NCBI RefSeq assembly: GCF_001280595.1
Contig: NZ_LITU01000070.1
Coordinates: 199,707-263,706, forward strand
From: Paenibacillus xylanivorans
GTDB lineage: Bacteria; Bacillota; Bacilli; Paenibacillales; Paenibacillaceae
Reading direction: 5' to 3'
DNA length: 64,000 nt
A program made the position numbers and the translations under genes. Positions 60,609 through 64,000 of the stretch are shown here, piece by piece. Positions within the stretch are counted from its first letter, which is position 1; every line of letters starts with the position of its first letter. Below the pieces are notes generated by a model. That model ran no database searches. It worked only from the letters and a program-made list of their open reading frames with translations, and was not told the DNA's origin.

Positions 60609-62615
60609 ATGATGATTATTAGCGCACAACAACTGACCCAATACCACGGAGCACATCTGGTGCTGGACGGCATTACGTTTGAAATTATGGAAGGCGACAA
60701 GGTCGCCCTGATCGGCCGCAACGGAAGCGGTAAAACAACATTGATGCGTCTGATGGCACGGCTGAACCAGCCGGATGAAGGACAATTGATGATCAAGAAA
60801 GATACACGGATGGGTTACGTGGCTCAGGTGCCAGAAGGAATGGATGGTTACACGGTGCTGGATGTGCTGAGTCTTGGATTCAGGGAGCTTATGGCGTGCC
60901 AGAGCCAAATGAAGGAAATGGAGCAGCAGATGTCCGATCCGGACTGTGCAGCCGATCCGAACCAAATGGAGCGCCTGTTGAAGCGGTATGCGGCATTGCA
61001 GGACCAATTTGAACGTGAGGGTGGATATGAGATGGATGCCCGGATCGATCAGGTGGCGGACGGTCTGGATATTGCGAAGGAGCATTACGGATGGCGGTTT
61101 GGTTCGTTGTCTGGCGGTGAACAGACCCGAGTTGTGCTGGCTTCACAGCTGATTGTAAGGCCTGATCTGTTATTGCTGGATGAGCCGACCAACCATCTTG
61201 ATCTGGAGCGGGTGGAATGGCTGGAAGGATTTTTGCGCGAGTACACAGGTACGATTATCCTGATCTCACATGATCGCTACTTTTTGGACCGTGTAGCATC
61301 CCGGACGTTAGAGTTGGAGGATGGAGAAGCGCAGACGTCAGCTGGCGGTTATACGGAATATATGAAAGTGAAGGAACAACGACTGTTGCAGCAATTTGAG
61401 GAGTTCAAGGAGCAGCAGAAGGTGATCAAAAAAATGAAAGAAACGATCCGCCAATTGGAAGAATGGGGCCGAGTCGGGGGCAATGAAAAGTTCTTCCGGC
61501 GCGCGGCTTCGATGCGTAAAGCAATCGAACGGATGGAACAGGTGAAACGCCCGGTACTGGAGCGGCGTAACGCCGACTTCGATGTACGCCCTACAGACCG
61601 TACGGGAAAACGGGTGGCTGTGATAGAACAAGTCGAAAAGGCTTATGGAGAACGTCCGATTCTGCGCGGTGTATCAGGATTACTTGAATATGGCGACAAA
61701 ATTGCCCTTATTGGACGTAATGGTTCAGGCAAAACGACCTTGTTCAAGCTGTTGCTGGGAGAGGAACAACCAAGTGCAGGCAACCTGGAGTGGGGGGCAC
61801 GTGTAGATGTTGGTTATCTGGCCCAGCAGGAGGAGCCTTCCAATCCGAAGCTGAACGTGCTGGAATACTTCCGGCTGGAAGCGGGCGTGGAAGAAGGGGA
61901 GGCACGCGGGATTTTGGCCCGATATTTATTCTATGGAGCAGATGTATTCCGCTCGGTAGGACAGTTATCCGGTGGGGAATGGACACGGCTAAGGCTGGCT
62001 CTGCTGGTTCAGCGCAAGCCGAATGTGCTTCTGCTGGATGAACCGACCAACCATCTGGATATCGCCTCAAGGGAAGCGCTCGAAGAGTCGTTGGTTGATT
62101 TTGAAGGAACAGTGCTTGCCATCTCACATGACCGCTACTTCGTCAATCGACTCGCTTCCCGCGTGTGGGAACTGGAGAACGGACGGATGACCACGTATCT
62201 GGGAGACTATGAAGCCTATCGCGAGAAGAAGCTTGATCTGCAGGCCCGTGCAGCGGCGGCAAATCAGCAGAATGCAGTAGCCCCCACTCGTCGAACTGTT
62301 AAGTTGGAGGTTGAGTCCGATTCAACGTCGACAACTAACGAGTCTTCTGAAAGCCGTAAAAATGGTGTTTCTATAGGAGCGAGCAAGATTGCGCATAAGT
62401 CTGTTAGCAGTAAAAATAACAACGCGAACGGAAAAAAGCTGTCCGCGGAACAGTTGGAACAGAAAATGGCTCATCTTGAAGTGGAAATTCAGGAGTTGGA
62501 TCAACAGCTTGAAACCCTACAGAACAATCCAACGGATCTGGAACAAAAGTGGAACGAGCGAGAGCAAGTGTCCAGTAAATATAATGAAATGTTGGCACAG
62601 TGGGCAGAGTTGTGA
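60609..62615 (+). CDS. ABC-F family ATPase (probable ribosome-protection type)
   Basis: A 668-residue protein with two ABC domains and no membrane part. Walker A G-R-N-G-S-G-K-T-T occurs in each half. The signatures are L-S-G-G-E-Q-T-R and L-S-G-G-E-W-T-R, and both Walker B motifs read L-L-L-D-E-P-T-N-H-L-D. The interdomain linker (about 235-320, charged helices) is the part that reaches into the ribosome, and the C-terminus has a low-complexity spacer and a coiled coil. ABC-F proteins free stalled ribosomes or displace antibiotics from the peptidyl-transferase centre. ATG 60609 follows AGGAGG; the next ATG is also possible. Confidence 0.9.
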   Translation: MMIISAQQLTQYHGAHLVLDGITFEIMEGDKVALIGRNGSGKTTLMRLMARLNQPDEGQLMIKKDTRMGYVAQVPEGMDGYTVLDVLSLGFRELMACQSQMKEMEQQMSDPDCAADPNQMERLLKRYAALQDQFEREGGYEMDARIDQVADGLDIAKEHYGWRFGSLSGGEQTRVVLASQLIVRPDLLLLDEPTNHLDLERVEWLEGFLREYTGTIILISHDRYFLDRVASRTLELEDGEAQTSAGGYTEYMKVKEQRLLQQFEEFKEQQKVIKKMKETIRQLEEWGRVGGNEKFFRRAASMRKAIERMEQVKRPVLERRNADFDVRPTDRTGKRVAVIEQVEKAYGERPILRGVSGLLEYGDKIALIGRNGSGKTTLFKLLLGEEQPSAGNLEWGARVDVGYLAQQEEPSNPKLNVLEYFRLEAGVEEGEARGILARYLFYGADVFRSVGQLSGGEWTRLRLALLVQRKPNVLLLDEPTNHLDIASREALEESLVDFEGTVLAISHDRYFVNRLASRVWELENGRMTTYLGDYEAYREKKLDLQARAAAANQQNAVAPTRRTVKLEVESDSTSTTNESSESRKNGVSIGASKIAHKSVSSKNNNANGKKLSAEQLEQKMAHLEVEIQELDQQLETLQNNPTDLEQKWNEREQVSSKYNEMLAQWAEL

Positions 62616-62645
62616 GCAGGGTCAGGCATTGGAATTAAGCGAACG

Positions 62646-62675
62646 GGTCGGAGATTATTCTCCGGCCTTTTTATT
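62646..62675 (+). terminator. Terminator after the ABC-F gene
   Basis: GGTCGGAGA pairs with TCTCCGGCC (one G-U), followed by five T. Confidence 0.8.
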
Positions 62676-62792
62676 TTGAGAGAGTGGAATCAGCATAGTT
62701 TTTCAGCGGCAAACGTGACTGAGAGCTGTGGCTCCCTAACATGTTTCCTGACTCCCAAGATGCGGGTATGTGACGAAATCGCACGAGGCAAT

Positions 62793-62864
62793 ATGGCAGT
62801 AGCACAGCTGCTGCGTTCCATTATCATCGGCGTTTCCATCGTCATCGGTACGTTTTTGATGTAA
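62793..62864 (+). CDS. Possible membrane microprotein, 23 residues
   Basis: ATG behind CGAGG opens a 23-codon frame: M-A-V-A-Q-L-L-R-S followed by an uninterrupted hydrophobic helix I-I-I-G-V-S-I-V-I-G-T-F-L-M. A single membrane helix of this length could be a real microprotein, but the Shine-Dalgarno sequence is weak and no homologue is known to me. It lies just before the nucleoside hydrolase gene. Confidence 0.3.
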   Translation: MAVAQLLRSIIIGVSIVIGTFLM

Positions 62865-62921
62865 AATAAACCCTAGTGTTTTGGAATGAATATCAATCCA
62901 ACGAAGAAGGAGCGCGGCATC

Positions 62922-63869
62922 ATGAGAAAAGTCATCATCGATACAGATACAGCAGGAGACGATACGATTGCGATCCTGACGGCACTGCACCATTTCCAGG
63001 TGGAGGGCATTACGATTACAGGCGGGAATGTACAGTTTGACCAGGAGGTTGAAAATGCCCTGTACACGGTACAGGTTGCAGGACATGGCGGCAAGGTGCC
63101 TGTGTACAAAGGATGCGAACGCCCATTGATGGCCTATGGTAAGGCCCAACACCGCACGGTGGAAGACGTACATGGCGATGACGGCATGGGCGGAGCCCAT
63201 TTCCCGAAGGCGGAACAGCGTCCAGAGGCAGGGCATGCAGTTGATTTTATCATTGAAAAGGTACACGCACAGCCGGGCGAGATCTCGCTTCTGGCGATTG
63301 CACCTCTGACCAACATTGCGATGGCCATTCAGAAGGACCCAACCATTATTCCAGAGATTGCACATCTCTACATCATGGGTGGAACGAATAATGCACTGGG
63401 CAATATCACACCAGCCGCAGAGTATAACTTCTATGTAGATCCGGAAGCAGCCAAAATTGTACTACACGCGGGCATTCCGATTACCATGGTTGGCTGGGAG
63501 ATGTGTACTCAATATTCCGTTATGGATGATGATGATCATGCAGAGATTGCAGCTCTCGGTACATCTGGTGCTGAGTTCTTCACTGCAATCAATAAAGTGG
63601 TTATGCAGTTCAACAAATCGGTACATAAACTGAATGGCACCACTCACCCGGATACCTTGCTAATGGCTGTTGCCGCAGATGAGTCACTAATGACCAAATC
63701 TGGTCAGTATTACGTGGATGTGGAAGCAGCAGGAGAATTAACGCGAGGATATAGCGTCGTGGATATCAACGGACGTTTCGGCAAAGAACCGAATGTACGC
63801 GTCTGCGAGGCCATTGACCGTCCGAAATTCAAATCCATGCTGCTGGATGTGCTCTCCGCTATTCAATAA
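62922..63869 (+). CDS. Inosine-uridine preferring nucleoside hydrolase
   Basis: A 315-residue enzyme that cleaves nucleosides to ribose and base. The N-terminal calcium/ribose motif I-D-T-D-T-A-G-D-D, then L-L-A-I-A-P-L-T-N-I-A and Y-I-M-G-G, then N-F-Y-V-D-P-E-A-A are the family signatures. No signal peptide, so it acts in salvage inside the cell. AAGGAG 9 bases before ATG 62922 fixes the start; the upstream frame is not conserved. It is followed by a terminator. Confidence 0.93.
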   Translation: MRKVIIDTDTAGDDTIAILTALHHFQVEGITITGGNVQFDQEVENALYTVQVAGHGGKVPVYKGCERPLMAYGKAQHRTVEDVHGDDGMGGAHFPKAEQRPEAGHAVDFIIEKVHAQPGEISLLAIAPLTNIAMAIQKDPTIIPEIAHLYIMGGTNNALGNITPAAEYNFYVDPEAAKIVLHAGIPITMVGWEMCTQYSVMDDDDHAEIAALGTSGAEFFTAINKVVMQFNKSVHKLNGTTHPDTLLMAVAADESLMTKSGQYYVDVEAAGELTRGYSVVDINGRFGKEPNVRVCEAIDRPKFKSMLLDVLSAIQ

Positions 63870-63942
63870 TTTCGAGAATCGTCCCTGAGCATCGGAAACG
63901 CACGTGCGTAAGAATGAAATAATGTCAAAGAACAGCAAGATG

Positions 63943-63975
63943 ATCCGTGCCTATTTCAGGTACGGATTTTTTTTT
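63943..63975 (+). terminator. Terminator after the nucleoside hydrolase gene
   Basis: ATCCGTGCCT pairs with AGGTACGGAT with a single mismatch, followed by eight or more T. Confidence 0.85.
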
Positions 63976-64000
63976 GCCCATTTTGAGACCAACTACTTCA

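Overview
The window looks like chromosomal DNA of a Paenibacillus-type Firmicute, probably from the amylolyticus/pabuli side of the genus. That is an inference from strong AGGAGG ribosome-binding sites, frequent TTG/GTG starts, moderate GC with AT-rich islands, and gene families typical of the genus (7TMR-DISM double kinases, Spo0E, YcbB-type GlnL, secreted polysaccharide enzymes, sugar ABC importers without their own ATPase). No rRNA, tRNA, CRISPR array, phage or insertion sequence was recognised.

Layout. 1-10 kb: the 3' end of a secreted multi-module protein, a Spo0E-like phosphatase too short for usual ORF thresholds, a GlnL-type regulator divergent from an AGCS amino-acid/Na+ symporter, a Crp-type regulator, peptidase T, the old yellow enzyme NamA, a frameshifted methyltransferase and an AHSA1/SRPBCC protein. 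10-16 kb: one transcription unit of a 1031-residue double histidine kinase, a REC-HTH-BTAD response regulator and a photolyase. 16-27 kb: an acyltransferase, a large disordered HNH protein, a TVP38 membrane protein, DUF1835, cupin, epimerase and CsbD genes, then a two-gene unit of a C39/BtrH-like protein and an ECF sigma factor fused to a degenerate copy of the same kind of domain. 27-34 kb: a Rex-box controlled yjlC-ndh operon, an NAD(P)-binding protein, and a two-component system followed by two PepSY genes that both carry 11-bp tandem repeats upstream.

34-52 kb is rich in carbohydrate genes: a GH43-like/ricin-lectin enzyme with a cre site, an ABC exporter, a branched-chain amino-acid dehydrogenase with an unusual insertion and perfect hairpins inside the gene, a UPF0316 protein, a PL1 pectate lyase, and a complete beta-mannooligosaccharide locus. 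The last comprises a LacI regulator, GH130 mannosylglucose phosphorylase and cellobiose/mannobiose 2-epimerase on the minus strand, and an SBP, two permeases, a GH130 mannooligosaccharide phosphorylase and a GH113 mannanase on the plus strand. The divergent promoters there are flanked by LacI/CcpA-type palindromes. Imported mannooligosaccharides would be shortened inside the cell to mannobiose, epimerised to mannosylglucose and phosphorolysed to mannose-1-phosphate and glucose.

52-64 kb: an AT-rich island (hypothetical secreted protein, matrixin-like protease, small lipoprotein, decayed DNA), a secreted protein with two copper-amine-oxidase-N stalk domains, a flavodoxin-fold reductase and a TetR regulator sharing matching operators, a kinase-like phosphotransferase and glycosyltransferase pair, an ABC-F ribosome-protection ATPase preceded by a short ORF and terminator (probable attenuator), and a nucleoside hydrolase. 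The most interesting items are the sigma factor/pseudo-peptidase pair, the PepSY-linked 11-bp operators, the ABC-F leader and the hairpins inside the dehydrogenase gene.
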